The notes under the pieces: model-generated
Told to the model about the DNA's origin: nothing
The model's input: the letters and a program-made list of their open reading frames with translations, nothing else
The model's database searches: none
Translations under genes and position numbers: made by a program
Virus record (IMG/VR): IMGVR_UViG_3300033145_001249
Coordinates: 1-32,719 of that record
DNA from: a virus
Reading direction: 5' to 3' (one strand)
Length of the DNA: 32,719 bases
Shown here: in pieces, positions 1 to 8,764 of the stretch
How positions within the stretch are numbered: position 1 is the first letter of the stretch
How the letters are laid out: every line of letters starts with the position of its first letter

Positions 1-2711
1 TTATTAAACCAATCGGATAAACTGAAACCATATAAAAGTCCTGTAAGATTGAATGTTACATTAACTAAATTTGCAAGGTCGTCCATATAAAAGTATAAAT
101 ATTTTTGCCCTTTAGATGGATAAGTTAAACTCATATTAGTATCCTCTGACGAATCCTTATTAAGATAAACATTACTTCCACGAAGTTCTCCAACATAAAA
201 TCTATCTTGTGTAGAATTTGTCTTATTAATCATAACATTTTCTGGATAACCAGAATTATTAAACCCAGTAATATTAAACCTAAAACTGTTAACCTCATCA
301 TATTGATGTAATCTAAAATAAGCATTTTGAATTTGGTTACCAGAATAATTAAACTTTTGTGAAGTTGACGAATCATTAAAAGTGTCTTTAGTAAAATTAT
401 TAATTATAAGATTTAGATTTGAAAAAAACTTACCATACGAATAATTAGTTCCATAATCTGGATGGTTAATATCAATCCACACAAAATCATAACCATTTGA
501 TGCATTTATGCTTAATTCTGTTCCAAGTTCAACATCTATATTAGAATAAAACCCATTTATGCTTAAATTTACTATTTCAAATCCATAATATCTTAAACTA
601 GTTGTATTACATTGACTGGCTTCGTCACAAATAGTAACATTCCAAAAATAAAAAATGTCAGAGTTTAAACTTGTAAAATTAATATCATAATAATTAGATT
701 TGGTATTATATGTTGTCAAATTTATTGATGAAGTAGAATTGAACAAATAAAATGTAACATTCGCAAAATTTGTATCAGTAGCAGAAACATTTACATAAAT
801 CCAATCTTGCACAACAAAGTCAGCACTTGAGTTTGAAGTATCTGAATTACCAGCATACTCAATAAGAGGAAATACATTATCAAGCGTTATTTTCCTTGTT
901 TCCGTAGTATTACTGTAAGTATAATTATTATAAGTCGTAACATTATAAAAGTATTTCCCATCCAGCAAATTTGTAAAATTAATTTCATCACCATCAGAAT
1001 AAGAATAATAAGTTGTATCATTAGAAAATGTAGAATTATAAATAGAATAAGTAATATTAACAAAAAGTGTTTCGTTCGGCATATTAACTTCAATGAAAAC
1101 ATAATCATTACTTACATAAGTGTTATTAACTTCGGTGTCGTCCGTATAATCTATTTGTGGGTAAATAGGAATATAAAAAAATGAATAATTAGAAGTACCA
1201 AATTCACAATAAATAGAAGAATCACATGTTTTAATGTTCCAAACTGTTTCACCTTGTGAAACAGTTTTTTGAAATGTTTGTTCTATTTGATAACCATAAG
1301 GAAGATAAATGTAACTAAAAACGCTACCTTGTGGATTACTTGAATGGACAAAAAATGTAGACTTATTTAAATCTATACCCAAAACATCTGACATATTAGA
1401 ACTTATATCAAGAATTTCGCCAACAAAATTTCCTAAATAATCATATTCATAAATTACCAAATCTGTTCTGTCTGGAAGAAATAAACTTGTTCCATTACCA
1501 GTAATACCCCAAGGTGCATCATTTTGTGCATTTGTACCAAAATTATCAATATAAGTTAAATTGTTAGAAAAATATTTATAAACTTTATCACTTGAAGAAT
1601 CTATTATGTACAAAACACCATCATTATAATGAACACCTGATGGAAAAGTGTTTGTTCCTTCAAGTGACCAAATAGTTCTATCAGTAAAATCCAATGAAGT
1701 ATAATAAGTTGCTGTCTGATTATTATAATTAACTAACCAAACAAACGAACCGTTTGTATCCATACCCAAAGGTGCAAGATTTCCAGTAGTATAATTCGCT
1801 ACGTTTGAACCATTTGGATAAAATTTTGAAACATTATCGTTATTGTAATTAACTGTATATACATAATCTTCATAAGCAAAAATCCCAGTACTACCATCAA
1901 CGGCACCAGTAGTCCAATTTGCAATAAAATTCCCAAAAAGTTCTTCTTTAATGTTTGTCGTATTTGTCATACCCCAACTTCCTGATATATTATTATATAA
2001 ACTAATATTGACTATATAATTAGAACTATTCAAATCAACTGTAACATTAAAAGTTATAAGATTGTTATAAACTTGCGAATCATCTTCTGGAGAATTAAGT
2101 GTAACATTTAAATCTTCTTGTGGGTCAAAAAGTCTAACTAAATAAGTTTCATCGTTATCTTGAGGTCGGTATTTTATTATAATTTTATCACTTGCAACTT
2201 TATTTTGAAAAACTTTAGAATAATAAGCACCATCCTGCCATTCAACTTTCATATTATGCTCAAAACTAAACGGACTTTCAATTTTCTTAGTAATGCCTAA
2301 ATAACTAATATCATTTATCCCGTATTGAAATATTTTACCAACTCCATTAAGTATTCTAATCGTATGACTCACAGGAACTAATTCTACATTATCACTTGAA
2401 CCATCAAACTCGTAAGTATTTATTGCCACTATATCGTCTTTAAAATAAGCATACCTATAAATTGTAGTTTGATTCGTTAATTCATCTAAAGTATAATTAA
2501 CAATACGACTTTTAGCACGCATCAACTTAGTTCCGTCCCACAATTTTGTGTATTCAGTTCCTGCTAGAACCCATGAACTGTTTTCCCACACTTTAAAAGT
2601 TGTTTTAGTATTACTTATATCAATTCTTACAGAATCTGGCAACATAATATATACAGAATAAGATAATATAACTAAAAGCAAAAATCCTAAAATGTATGTT
2701 TTCTTTGCCAT
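1..2711 (-). CDS. Giant secreted, sequon-rich surface protein (3' end outside window)
   Basis: Starts at ATG 2711, directly after the TAA of the preceding tail gene (TAAATG), and stays open for 903 codons to the left edge, so the C-terminus is missing. The N-terminus (MAKKTYILGFLLLVILSYSV) is a short basic stretch plus a hydrophobic core: a signal peptide or membrane anchor. Around residues 260-450 are repeated blade-like stretches (DGSTGIFAYEDYVYTVNY, GVHYNDGVLYIIDSSSDKVY) resembling an NHL/beta-propeller; the rest reads as Ig-like beta domains. N-X-S/T sequons are very dense, as in glycosylated archaeal surface proteins. Its place right after the tape measure and a tail protein suggests a tail-tip, fibre or receptor-binding protein. 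Alternatively it could be a host-surface glycoprotein made during infection. Reading frame is certain; role is inferred. Confidence 0.85.
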   Translation of the reverse strand, partial: MAKKTYILGFLLLVILSYSVYIMLPDSVRIDISNTKTTFKVWENSSWVLAGTEYTKLWDGTKLMRAKSRIVNYTLDELTNQTTIYRYAYFKDDIVAINTYEFDGSSDNVELVPVSHTIRILNGVGKIFQYGINDISYLGITKKIESPFSFEHNMKVEWQDGAYYSKVFQNKVASDKIIIKYRPQDNDETYLVRLFDPQEDLNVTLNSPEDDSQVYNNLITFNVTVDLNSSNYIVNISLYNNISGSWGMTNTTNIKEELFGNFIANWTTGAVDGSTGIFAYEDYVYTVNYNNDNVSKFYPNGSNVANYTTGNLAPLGMDTNGSFVWLVNYNNQTATYYTSLDFTDRTIWSLEGTNTFPSGVHYNDGVLYIIDSSSDKVYKYFSNNLTYIDNFGTNAQNDAPWGITGNGTSLFLPDRTDLVIYEYDYLGNFVGEILDISSNMSDVLGIDLNKSTFFVHSSNPQGSVFSYIYLPYGYQIEQTFQKTVSQGETVWNIKTCDSSIYCEFGTSNYSFFYIPIYPQIDYTDDTEVNNTYVSNDYVFIEVNMPNETLFVNITYSIYNSTFSNDTTYYSYSDGDEINFTNLLDGKYFYNVTTYNNYTYSNTTETRKITLDNVFPLIEYAGNSDTSNSSADFVVQDWIYVNVSATDTNFANVTFYLFNSTSSINLTTYNTKSNYYDINFTSLNSDIFYFWNVTICDEASQCNTTSLRYYGFEIVNLSINGFYSNIDVELGTELSINASNGYDFVWIDINHPDYGTNYSYGKFFSNLNLIINNFTKDTFNDSSTSQKFNYSGNQIQNAYFRLHQYDEVNSFRFNITGFNNSGYPENVMINKTNSTQDRFYVGELRGSNVYLNKDSSEDTNMSLTYPSKGQKYLYFYMDDLANLVNVTFNLTGLLYGFSLSDWFN

Positions 2712-3167
2712 TTAAACACTTTCTCCCTTAACAAAATCAAAAGTAACTCTATATTCTGCTGAATCATTGCCTGTGTAACCTGCAGCAACAGCGTTATCGT
2801 TAGAAATTTTTTTAATAGTAAGAGTTTCAATATAACCAGATAGACTTTCATCTTCATAGACCATTGTAATTTCTCCACCATTTATTCCCCCACCTTTTAC
2901 GATTGACTTTAAATCTTCTTTAACTTGGTAAGCCGACTTTGCGTCAGTTTTAGTTATCACGCTTTCTATATGATAAGTTTGCGTTATTCTAAGCAAATCT
3001 ATTAATATTGTTTCTTTTGGACCTCCTGATTGATTAGAAGAACCAGTTCCACCCTTACCTGCAATCTTTTTAAGTGTATTAATCATATTTTCTGCAATTC
3101 CATCTAAAAGTGCAAGAGTCACACTATAACCACCTTTTGACACTGTTATGTTATCGTTGACTGCAAT
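2712..3167 (-). CDS. Tail protein after the tape measure; apparent AUU start
   Basis: About 151 residues. No ATG exists at the 5' end: the frame opens at a TGA and the first plausible initiator is ATT at 3167 followed by GCA, seven bases after a GAGG. An internal GTG at 3143 is the only conventional start and would remove eight residues (AVNDNITV) that read as natural protein. The product has a helical N-terminus, a Gly/Ser-rich linker near residues 38-50 and a beta-rich C-terminal half (GEITMVYEDESLSGYIETL). Position between tape measure and surface protein matches a distal tail or baseplate-like protein; I do not recognise the family with certainty. Stop and next start are contiguous (TAAATG). 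Two other virion genes in the window have the same AUU/AUC-GCA start pattern. Confidence 0.75.
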   Translation of the reverse strand: MAVNDNITVSKGGYSVTLALLDGIAENMINTLKKIAGKGGTGSSNQSGGPKETILIDLLRITQTYHIESVITKTDAKSAYQVKEDLKSIVKGGGINGGEITMVYEDESLSGYIETLTIKKISNDNAVAAGYTGNDSAEYRVTFDFVKGESV

Positions 3168-3168
3168 T

Positions 3169-4440
3169 TTATGTCCTCACCGATTGATTTATTAATGATG
3201 TTATTTGGTCTGTATTCTTACGAAGCATTACTTCAAAATCGTCTTTATTTGAAACAGTAACATTATAAGTTGGACTTACTACTACATTTGAACTCAAAAC
3301 ACCCCTCTGTCGTTCCATCTCACCAAGAAAACCAGCACGACCAGATATTTCTTCTTTACCATAAAGCGATTCAATAGTCTTACTAAGTTTCCCAGAAGTT
3401 TGTAATTCTGCCAAACGATTATAAAATCCTTGAGAATAATCTTCCATTAATGTTGGAAATTGTGGCATCTTAGCCTTAGTAAATATTGAAATAATAGATT
3501 CTCTTATCCATTCTCCAATTGTATACCAGAAATCAATATACTTTCCAGCCATATTTACTATATCTGCGAAAGCCTTACCAGTTCCTTTTGGGTCTTGGAC
3601 AAATTCTATAGCTGTCAAAATAGAAAATGTAACAACACCACCTTTAAGTTTTGCACTAAGTCCTCCTTTAGTAGCAAGAGCTACGAAAGCTGAAGCACCA
3701 AGTTTCTTTTCCCATTCAAAATCATCAGCTTCTTCAAGAAAAATATCAGATATAGTGAAAACTGCTGCACCTGTCCATCCTATACCTCTTGCAAGTTTAC
3801 TGTCAAACAATTTAGCCAATTTTCCACTTACAGCATCAATACCTTTTATAACAGACCCCCCACCGATTCCTTTCAAAATATTCATAATAGATGAAGCACC
3901 AAGTGCTAATTGTCCTGTTGTCATAAGAACACCACCAAGTCCTTGTAATGCGTAAGAAACATAACCTATAGCTCTTTGTGCTTCTTCTGGAAGACTTGTT
4001 AATGCGTCAAAAAGTGGTAAAACACCATAGTCAAGTAAATCGAGTGTTGCTGGTAACATAACTATCCCCATCATATCGCTAAGAAGTTCATTAACCCCCA
4101 ACCATTCTCTCGAAGTAGCAGTTAAATTAGCCATTGTTCTATTAAGTGCCATTCCTGCAAACATTACTCCTAAATAATTCATTTCAAATCTTTGAAGGAC
4201 TGACGAACTTCTTTCCATAAGACTAGTATATTCTTTAACTTGTTTTCCAGTATGATTCACTATGAATCCCATCTTATCAAATTTAAGTCCAGCAGCACCC
4301 ATAACACGGTTTACTCCTGATTGTGTTGTATTAAGTTTTTTTGTCCATTCGTCATAAAATTTTGCTAATCTTTTAACTTTATTAGGGTCTTTAATTTGAT
4401 TTTCAAAAACAATTTTTACTCTTTTTGTTACATCTGCCAT
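3169..4440 (-). CDS. Tail tape measure protein
   Basis: A 423-residue protein with a charged helical N-terminal part (residues 1-85) and long hydrophobic helices around residues 85-200 and 235-280, the usual make-up of a tape measure protein, which sets tail length and helps DNA pass the membrane. It follows two small overlapping genes in the place of the tape-measure chaperones and precedes tail-tip genes. It is short for the family; by the usual rule of about 0.15 nm per residue the tail would be roughly 60 nm. Its ATG overlaps the preceding stop by one base (TAATG). Assignment rests on order and composition, not on a recognised motif. Confidence 0.8.
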   Translation of the reverse strand: MADVTKRVKIVFENQIKDPNKVKRLAKFYDEWTKKLNTTQSGVNRVMGAAGLKFDKMGFIVNHTGKQVKEYTSLMERSSSVLQRFEMNYLGVMFAGMALNRTMANLTATSREWLGVNELLSDMMGIVMLPATLDLLDYGVLPLFDALTSLPEEAQRAIGYVSYALQGLGGVLMTTGQLALGASSIMNILKGIGGGSVIKGIDAVSGKLAKLFDSKLARGIGWTGAAVFTISDIFLEEADDFEWEKKLGASAFVALATKGGLSAKLKGGVVTFSILTAIEFVQDPKGTGKAFADIVNMAGKYIDFWYTIGEWIRESIISIFTKAKMPQFPTLMEDYSQGFYNRLAELQTSGKLSKTIESLYGKEEISGRAGFLGEMERQRGVLSSNVVVSPTYNVTVSNKDDFEVMLRKNTDQITSLINQSVRT

Positions 4441-4640
4441 TATTTTTTACTCCTTTTTATGTTCATTTCTTCCAACTTTTCAAACAATTTATCCAATACT
4501 TCAGAATCAAGATTAAGAAATTCGTCATAAGGTATCCAACCAAAATTTAACATAAGATACACCCATGTATCATAATGGTCAAATTCTTTATTCTTACCAA
4601 ATATTTGATTAGTTATTTCATTTATCTTCTGTTGAGACAT
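4440..4640 (-). CDS. Small protein before tape measure (second tape-measure chaperone, gpT-like)
   Basis: 66 residues from ATG 4640 (MSQQKINEITNQ). A TTG further up (4682) would add 14 basic residues lying wholly inside the previous gene, so I prefer the ATG, which has GAGAGGG about ten bases upstream. The segment YDTWVYLMLNFGWIPYDEFL followed by a charged helix resembles the short second assembly chaperone of siphoviruses. It overlaps the end of the 4618-5049 gene by 23 bases in another frame, the usual layout of the lambda G/GT pair. Reaching this frame from the first gene needs a +1 or -2 shift, not lambda's -1, so separate coupled initiation is the simpler reading. Confidence 0.7.
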   Translation of the reverse strand: MSQQKINEITNQIFGKNKEFDHYDTWVYLMLNFGWIPYDEFLNLDSEVLDKLFEKLEEMNIKRSKK

Positions 4641-5049
4641 TTTTCTTAACCCTCTCTTCTTGAATTTTCTTAATAGTTTCAATATGTTTAACGTTCTTAG
4701 GTTGTGGCATTAATTTACCTAATACTTCATGCAATTCTGTAGGATGTTCAGAAATAAACAACTCTAAATCGTCCTCATCTGCTTCAGGCATTGACCTTAA
4801 TAAAATCCCTTTAAACAATTCAATCATTCCAAGACTTACTTCTTCTACTAACTTATTATAAGTTTCTTTATCTTCCGAATCTTTTAATTTGTTAACTTTG
4901 TTAAGTTTTTTTGAAATATCTGTAACTTTAATTTGTTGAACTACATTAAGTTTTTTAAGATAAATAACTTCCTCATTACCGTCTTCTCCTTTTAAAACAA
5001 ATGGAACTGGTTTAGAAATGTGTCTTTTTAGTATATCTAACTCACTCAT
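4618..5049 (-). CDS. Tape-measure assembly chaperone (gpG-like)
   Basis: 143 residues. The N-terminal beta part (HISKPVPFVLKGEDGNEEVIY) followed by an alpha-helical region with acidic patches (SMPEADEDDLELFISEHPTE) is typical of tail assembly chaperones encoded just before the tape measure, which bind it while the tail tube polymerises. It starts at ATG 5049, overlapping the previous TGA by four bases (ATGA), and overlaps the smaller 4440-4640 gene at its 3' end. Function is inferred from order and composition; no catalytic motif is present or expected. Confidence 0.72.
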   Translation of the reverse strand: MSELDILKRHISKPVPFVLKGEDGNEEVIYLKKLNVVQQIKVTDISKKLNKVNKLKDSEDKETYNKLVEEVSLGMIELFKGILLRSMPEADEDDLELFISEHPTELHEVLGKLMPQPKNVKHIETIKKIQEERVKKNVSTEDK

Positions 5050-5375
5050 TTTTTGACCTCCTTTCCTTTTTTAATTATTTTACCTGATAACATTCTAATC
5101 TCTCCAGTATCTTCTTCATTAGTAGGTTCTTCTACTTTATTTACTTTACTAATGATGTAATCAAGTTTATTATTTATATTTTCAAAAAATACAGTTTTCA
5201 TCCCTTTATATTCTATTGCTTGGTCGAGAATATTCTTCAAAAAAAGTCCATAATCTCCTGCAAAATTCTCGTTAGCTATTTGTATGAAAAGTTCTTTAGT
5301 CTTTTTAGGAACACGACTTATTGACAATCTTCTTTCTTTTTCAAAAAGCAATACATCATTTAATTTGTCATCCAT
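5046..5375 (-). CDS. Ribbon-helix-helix-like small protein in the tail cassette
   Basis: 109 residues. Residues 16-55 (RLSISRVPKKTKELFIQIAN, then a GDYGLFLKNILDQ segment) read like the strand-helix-helix of RHH DNA-binding proteins; a stretch of this style is common in small archaeal proteins. A second helix around residues 58-80 may be a coiled coil and the C-terminus is lysine-rich. Start ATG 5375 overlaps the methyltransferase stop by eight bases; its end overlaps the chaperone start (ATGA). A possible DNA-binding protein among tail genes is unusual: it could be a regulator or simply a helical structural protein. Moderate confidence in the fold, low in the role. Confidence 0.6.
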   Translation of the reverse strand: MDDKLNDVLLFEKERRLSISRVPKKTKELFIQIANENFAGDYGLFLKNILDQAIEYKGMKTVFFENINNKLDYIISKVNKVEEPTNEEDTGEIRMLSGKIIKKGKEVKK

Positions 5376-5925
5376 TTTTTACTTTTAGTAATTTAATTAG
5401 TCTATTTATGTCATTAGAAATATAATAATATACTCCTTTTCTTATTACAATAAATTTGTCTCTTTCAAAAGGGATTACATCAAGTAGTTCATTGGGACCA
5501 AAATAAAATTTATGGTCTGGGTCGTCAAAGAAAGCACTTGGCGTTGTTACAATCCATTTTTCTGAAATTCTATCTATTTCTTTAAAAAGATTCTTTATTT
5601 GAGTTTTAGTATTAAGATGTTCGATTAATTCAGAACAAACTGTTCGTTTAAATTGTTTATCTTTGTAAGGAAGTTTCTTAGCCAAATCTACTTTATCAAA
5701 TATCCCTCTCCAACCTCTTTTTTTAAGATATTCATGTGCAAGTATAGAATTATCGCAAGCATGAGTTGTATTTAAAATAGAAGGCATAAAAGCTCCACAA
5801 CCTAAATCTATACTTGGTTGTCGGTTTACAAATTTCTTTAATACTTTTATTCTTTCAATAAACATTGAATCTTTAGTAAATGTCTTCATTAATTCATTAT
5901 TTCGTTTAATACAATCTCTACTCAT
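5368..5925 (-). CDS. SAM-dependent class I methyltransferase
   Basis: 185 residues. Motif I is SIDLGCGAFMPS (residues 38-49, DLGCG at 40-44), followed by an acidic position at D80 (VDLAKKLPYKDKQF) and the post-motif CSELIEHL (97-104), an arrangement seen in Methyltransf_11-type enzymes. The substrate cannot be read from sequence; location directly after a glycosyltransferase (four-base overlap) suggests methylation of a sugar or nucleotide-linked glycan on virion or cell-surface glycoproteins. DNA methylation is less likely because no NPPY-type motif is present. Start ATG 5925. Confidence 0.82.
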   Translation of the reverse strand: MSRDCIKRNNELMKTFTKDSMFIERIKVLKKFVNRQPSIDLGCGAFMPSILNTTHACDNSILAHEYLKKRGWRGIFDKVDLAKKLPYKDKQFKRTVCSELIEHLNTKTQIKNLFKEIDRISEKWIVTTPSAFFDDPDHKFYFGPNELLDVIPFERDKFIVIRKGVYYYISNDINRLIKLLKVKNG

Positions 5926-6809
5926 TTTTTCCTCCGATTTACAAGTTCAAAATTTTTAGAATCTTCTGGACCATGCATAACATAAAATCCCATTTGTTTA
6001 GAACTTTCTTTAATTATACTCCAATCAGTATTTTTATGTACAGCTCTAACATCTGAATCACACCAAAACTCAAAATGTTTAGCATTAGCTTCAGCAAAGT
6101 ACCAAAGGTCTTCACCCCAAATGAATGTTGGATGTGTCCTGAACGCACACTTTTCTAACACTTCTCTTTTTATCATAAGACAACCCAATCCAACACCATA
6201 AGTTTTAAATAAATTAGGATTTTTTTCATCTTTAATTATGTGAGGAATTAACAATTTTTCTTCCTTAGTAAGCGTTTTATTTTTAAATTTTTTAGCAAAC
6301 CTCTTGTAAGCGTTTACTTCAGAAAAACTAAAATAATTAAGACCTTTTCCTAGAGTAATCTCACCAGATTTAAGAAGGCAAGGTCGTCTGTTTGGTTTAT
6401 AGAAAACATGAACATAAAATCCTACATGGTCTTTGTCATAATAAAGAAGTTTATGTAATCCATTCTTTGGAATAAAAATATCATCGTCGAGAACCATCAT
6501 GTGACTGTAATCTTGTTTAAGAAAATATTGTCTTATTTCTTCACGAACGTGTGCAAGCATTTGAAGATGGTTAGTCTTTTTAGGATTCCATTCGTGCCTC
6601 CAAGTAATAATCTTCTTTCCTTTTACCTTAAGTTTTTTAAGTTTATTATAATACTTTTTACTTTTAAGAGTGTTGTCAACTATACAAACATCAAAATTAG
6701 GATAAGTAAGTTTTTCTAAATGTGCAATCCATTCATCAATGAGATGGTCATGTCGGTTACTACTAGGACAACAAATTAATACTTGGGGTATACTTTTATT
6801 TAGTTTCAT
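5922..6809 (-). CDS. GT-A fold glycosyltransferase
   Basis: 295 residues. The N-terminus (QVLICCPSSNRHDHLIDEW) is a GT2-like nucleotide-sugar binding start; the metal-binding acidic triad is MVLDDDIF (D108-D110), and the C-terminal acceptor/base region carries FIWGEDLWYF followed by a His-containing AVHKNTD. These indicate transfer of a sugar from a nucleotide donor. It begins at ATG 6809 with GGAG eight bases upstream and overlaps the methyltransferase start. With the second glycosyltransferase at 9327-9953 and several sequon-rich secreted proteins in the window, modification of virion or surface glycoproteins is the likely task; exact sugar and acceptor unknown. Confidence 0.88.
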   Translation of the reverse strand: MKLNKSIPQVLICCPSSNRHDHLIDEWIAHLEKLTYPNFDVCIVDNTLKSKKYYNKLKKLKVKGKKIITWRHEWNPKKTNHLQMLAHVREEIRQYFLKQDYSHMMVLDDDIFIPKNGLHKLLYYDKDHVGFYVHVFYKPNRRPCLLKSGEITLGKGLNYFSFSEVNAYKRFAKKFKNKTLTKEEKLLIPHIIKDEKNPNLFKTYGVGLGCLMIKREVLEKCAFRTHPTFIWGEDLWYFAEANAKHFEFWCDSDVRAVHKNTDWSIIKESSKQMGFYVMHGPEDSKNFELVNRRKK

Positions 6810-6829
6810 TCTTCTTTTCTCCTATTCTT

Positions 6830-6858
6830 AAATTAAAAAAATAAAAAATTTAAATTGT
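6830..6858 (-). terminator. T-tract terminator after the major tail gene
   Basis: Read on the minus strand, the first bases after the major tail protein stop become a run of T tracts (TTTTTTATTTTTTTAA), the usual archaeal terminator type. A similar tract follows the major capsid gene, so both abundant virion proteins have one, which fits partial termination after highly expressed genes. Confidence 0.6.
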
Positions 6859-6874
6859 TTGGTTTATGCCATTA

Positions 6875-7477
6875 CTACCATTTAGTAGAAACAGTATAAC
6901 TTGCGAGCGATGTAAGTGTAGCGGTTGTAGCTCCACCAACAGATTCTATCTTTACATTAGCTGTACCATCTTTATCAAATGCTGGAACTTTATAAGTTAC
7001 TGTAAACTTTAAAATTCCGTCAGTGAAACTTGGTGTAACTTTAGTAAAAAATCCGTCAGCCGCTGCTACTCTAAGTGCATAATTAGTAGGTGCTATGACT
7101 TGAGCTTCAGCGTCTACTGCTGCGTCTGTCCACATAATAGCCATTCTGTACTTTGTTCTTGTTCTATCTGCTAAACAAACTATAGGTTGTGTATTGTCTA
7201 AAGTGTTCATTAAGTCAAAGAAACCAGTACCAGCTGTTGCTGATGCTAAACCAGTAGTTCCTGCTTCAACAGGGTAAGCCTCTAATGTAATTGTTGTTGG
7301 TTCTTGTGGTGTAAACTTTACAAGTCTACCGCCTGCAAGAGTATTTATTACATCAAATCCTTTTTCACCTATATCAATGTCTACTGTTTCAGTAATAGTA
7401 ACGAATGGAACATCAATTCCTGCTGGTGCCGCTATTGCTATTTTTCCTATTTCAGACCATGTATCAGGTTGTGCGAT
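6875..7477 (-). CDS. Major tail (tube) protein; apparent AUC start
   Basis: About 200 residues. The N-terminal half (VTITETVDIDIGEKGFDVI, then GGRLVKFTPQEPTTITLEAY) matches the pattern of siphovirus tail-tube proteins, and the C-terminal half (GILKFTVTYKVPAFDKDG) is a second beta sheet. It is followed by T tracts, as expected for an abundant protein. The frame has no ATG before 7210, far inside the fold. Upstream it is open only to a TAA at 7486-7484; candidates are ATC 7477 (GGAGG nine bases upstream, next codon GCA) or ATA 7483 (GGAGG only three bases upstream). The ATC-GCA choice matches two other AUU-GCA starts in the window. Starting at 7210 would delete nearly half the protein. Confidence 0.82.
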   Translation of the reverse strand: MAQPDTWSEIGKIAIAAPAGIDVPFVTITETVDIDIGEKGFDVINTLAGGRLVKFTPQEPTTITLEAYPVEAGTTGLASATAGTGFFDLMNTLDNTQPIVCLADRTRTKYRMAIMWTDAAVDAEAQVIAPTNYALRVAAADGFFTKVTPSFTDGILKFTVTYKVPAFDKDGTANVKIESVGGATTATLTSLASYTVSTKW

Positions 7478-7479
7478 TT

Positions 7480-7647
7480 TTATTTACCTCCTTTTGATTT
7501 ATTTACCTTTTCTGTCTCTTCGACTTGTTCAATATGAAATCCATCGCCAGGTATTTTGTCTAAGATTTTTGTTTCTTTTGGACCAAATACAAGTGCTCCG
7601 CAGGACACTGTTTGTTCTAAAAGGTTAGTAACTCTATATTTTATCAT
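7480..7647 (-). CDS. 55-residue protein before the major tail gene
   Basis: Starts at ATG 7647 with GGAGG six bases upstream and reads MIKYRVTNLLEQTVSCGALV to a Lys/Gly-rich end (KSKGGK) whose codons form the Shine-Dalgarno sequence of the next gene. The beta-rich pattern with a VFGPKETKIL turn resembles small head-tail or tail accessory proteins, but I do not recognise the family. It overlaps the preceding gene by four bases (ATGA), so it lies in the same coupled tail operon. Confidence 0.7.
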   Translation of the reverse strand: MIKYRVTNLLEQTVSCGALVFGPKETKILDKIPGDGFHIEQVEETEKVNKSKGGK

Positions 7648-7790
7648 TTCTTACCTCCTATTGATTTATATACAATATTTGCTATAGCCCAGAAATCAGA
7701 CTCTGTGTAAACCTTCTTAGTTCTAGGATTGATTTTACCCTTAAATTTAGCCTTAATCGACTGAAAAATAGTATCCAATTTTTGTGGCAT
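7644..7790 (-). CDS. 48-residue basic protein in the tail operon
   Basis: ATG 7790 overlaps the TGA of the gp10-like gene (TGATG) and its own TGA overlaps the next start (ATGA). The product (MPQKLDTIFQSIKAKFKGKI, then a VYTESDFWAIANIVYKSIGG end) is basic with one amphipathic helix. The tight stop-start overlaps on both sides are the main evidence that it is translated. The final Gly-Gly codons supply the GGAGGT ribosome-binding site of the following gene. No family recognised; perhaps a small tail accessory protein. Confidence 0.68.
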   Translation of the reverse strand: MPQKLDTIFQSIKAKFKGKINPRTKKVYTESDFWAIANIVYKSIGGKK

Positions 7791-8245
7791 CACTTATTAC
7801 CTCCAGACGATTTAAGGGCTTTATCAAGATGCTTATTTATTAATTGTGGTAACATATTTAATCCTTGTTCGAGTGCTGGTGCTATAAAGGGTGTGAATTT
7901 TGAAACAAACGCTTTTCCTGAAGGCAATCCGTAAATCTCACCAAACCTAATACCACTTCTTGTAGGAGCATATACACTAATTAAATGTGGTGTGAATCCA
8001 GTTTCTTGGAATACTCCATAAGGACTTGTTACTTCAATTTCAATTTGTTTTTTGTTTAACTTTTGAAGTAAAATACTTTGTGCCAAAGCTCCAGTTATTC
8101 TTGGTGCTCGAAGTTTTGCAGACTTTTGAACGAATTTCATAAATTCATCACCCGACTTTTCAATTTCTTTTTCCATCTTTTTAGAAATTTTAATTAAGAA
8201 ACTATTTAATTCATTAGCTCCAAGCATCTTCATTGTAAATACCAT
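7790..8245 (-). CDS. HK97 gp10-like tail completion / neck protein
   Basis: 151 residues. The central segment LRAPRITGALAQSI (about residues 45-58), the strand EIEVTSPYGVFQETGF, and a late FIAPALEQGL helix are the signature layout of HK97 gp10-like (minor tail/neck) proteins, where Ala-Pro-x-x-Thr-Gly-x-Leu precedes a beta hairpin. Such proteins join the connector to the tail terminator. It lies between the tail-terminator-like gene and the major tail protein, the expected neighbourhood. Starts at ATG 8245 or the in-frame ATG at 8233 (MKMLGANEL); the first overlaps the previous stop by one base. Confidence 0.8.
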   Translation of the reverse strand: MVFTMKMLGANELNSFLIKISKKMEKEIEKSGDEFMKFVQKSAKLRAPRITGALAQSILLQKLNKKQIEIEVTSPYGVFQETGFTPHLISVYAPTRSGIRFGEIYGLPSGKAFVSKFTPFIAPALEQGLNMLPQLINKHLDKALKSSGGNK

Positions 8246-8706
8246 TATGAATAAGTCTTTGTTATTCTAAATCGCCACGAAAAAATCGCACTACGAAGAT
8301 GAACTTTGAACCCTCCACGATTTACACTATCAGCTAAAGTATTATCAAGATTAACAAAATCCATACCAAGACCTCTTAAAGTCTCTCTATATGTCTCTAT
8401 TGCTTCAATTATAGCTTGTCTGAACCTATCAGCTGATTCAGATTTAGTAGAATATACATCAATTGTAAAAGTTCCATTAACTTGTTTTTTTGTCTGTGTA
8501 AAATCTGTCCAATTCATGTCAAGAGGGTTTACTATAACTATTGGATAGGTAGATTTAGAATCAATTTTGTTATCTGGAAAAGAACTTGCATAAGTTTGAA
8601 TAGTTTGAGTAGAATCGTCAGAATTTGTTATAGAAGTTACAGTTTTAGTTCTATTATAAATAAGATTCCAAATATCAGTTTCAATATTCTTTTTATTAAT
8701 TGTCAT
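8245..8706 (-). CDS. Tail terminator-like protein
   Basis: 153 residues. A helix, a beta strand containing TYPIVIVNPLD, and FTIDVYSTKSESADRFRQAI leading into a long helix resemble the alpha-beta fold of tail terminators (lambda gpU type), which cap the finished tail tube and join it to the head. Order supports this: head closure upstream, gp10-like and major tail protein downstream. It starts at ATG 8706 and is the first gene after a clear archaeal promoter, with an untranslated leader of roughly 40 bases. Fold assigned by pattern only. Confidence 0.7.
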   Translation of the reverse strand: MTINKKNIETDIWNLIYNRTKTVTSITNSDDSTQTIQTYASSFPDNKIDSKSTYPIVIVNPLDMNWTDFTQTKKQVNGTFTIDVYSTKSESADRFRQAIIEAIETYRETLRGLGMDFVNLDNTLADSVNRGGFKVHLRSAIFSWRFRITKTYS

Positions 8707-8764
8707 TTTTATTGCTCTGCAATTTAATTATAACCCTCTGGATTATATTAATATAAAACTTAAA

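Noticed and set aside
7470-7490. -1 frameshift joining the 55-residue gene to the major tail protein
   Set aside because: The phase would allow it, but no slippery heptamer is present and GGAGG is well placed for new initiation at ATC.
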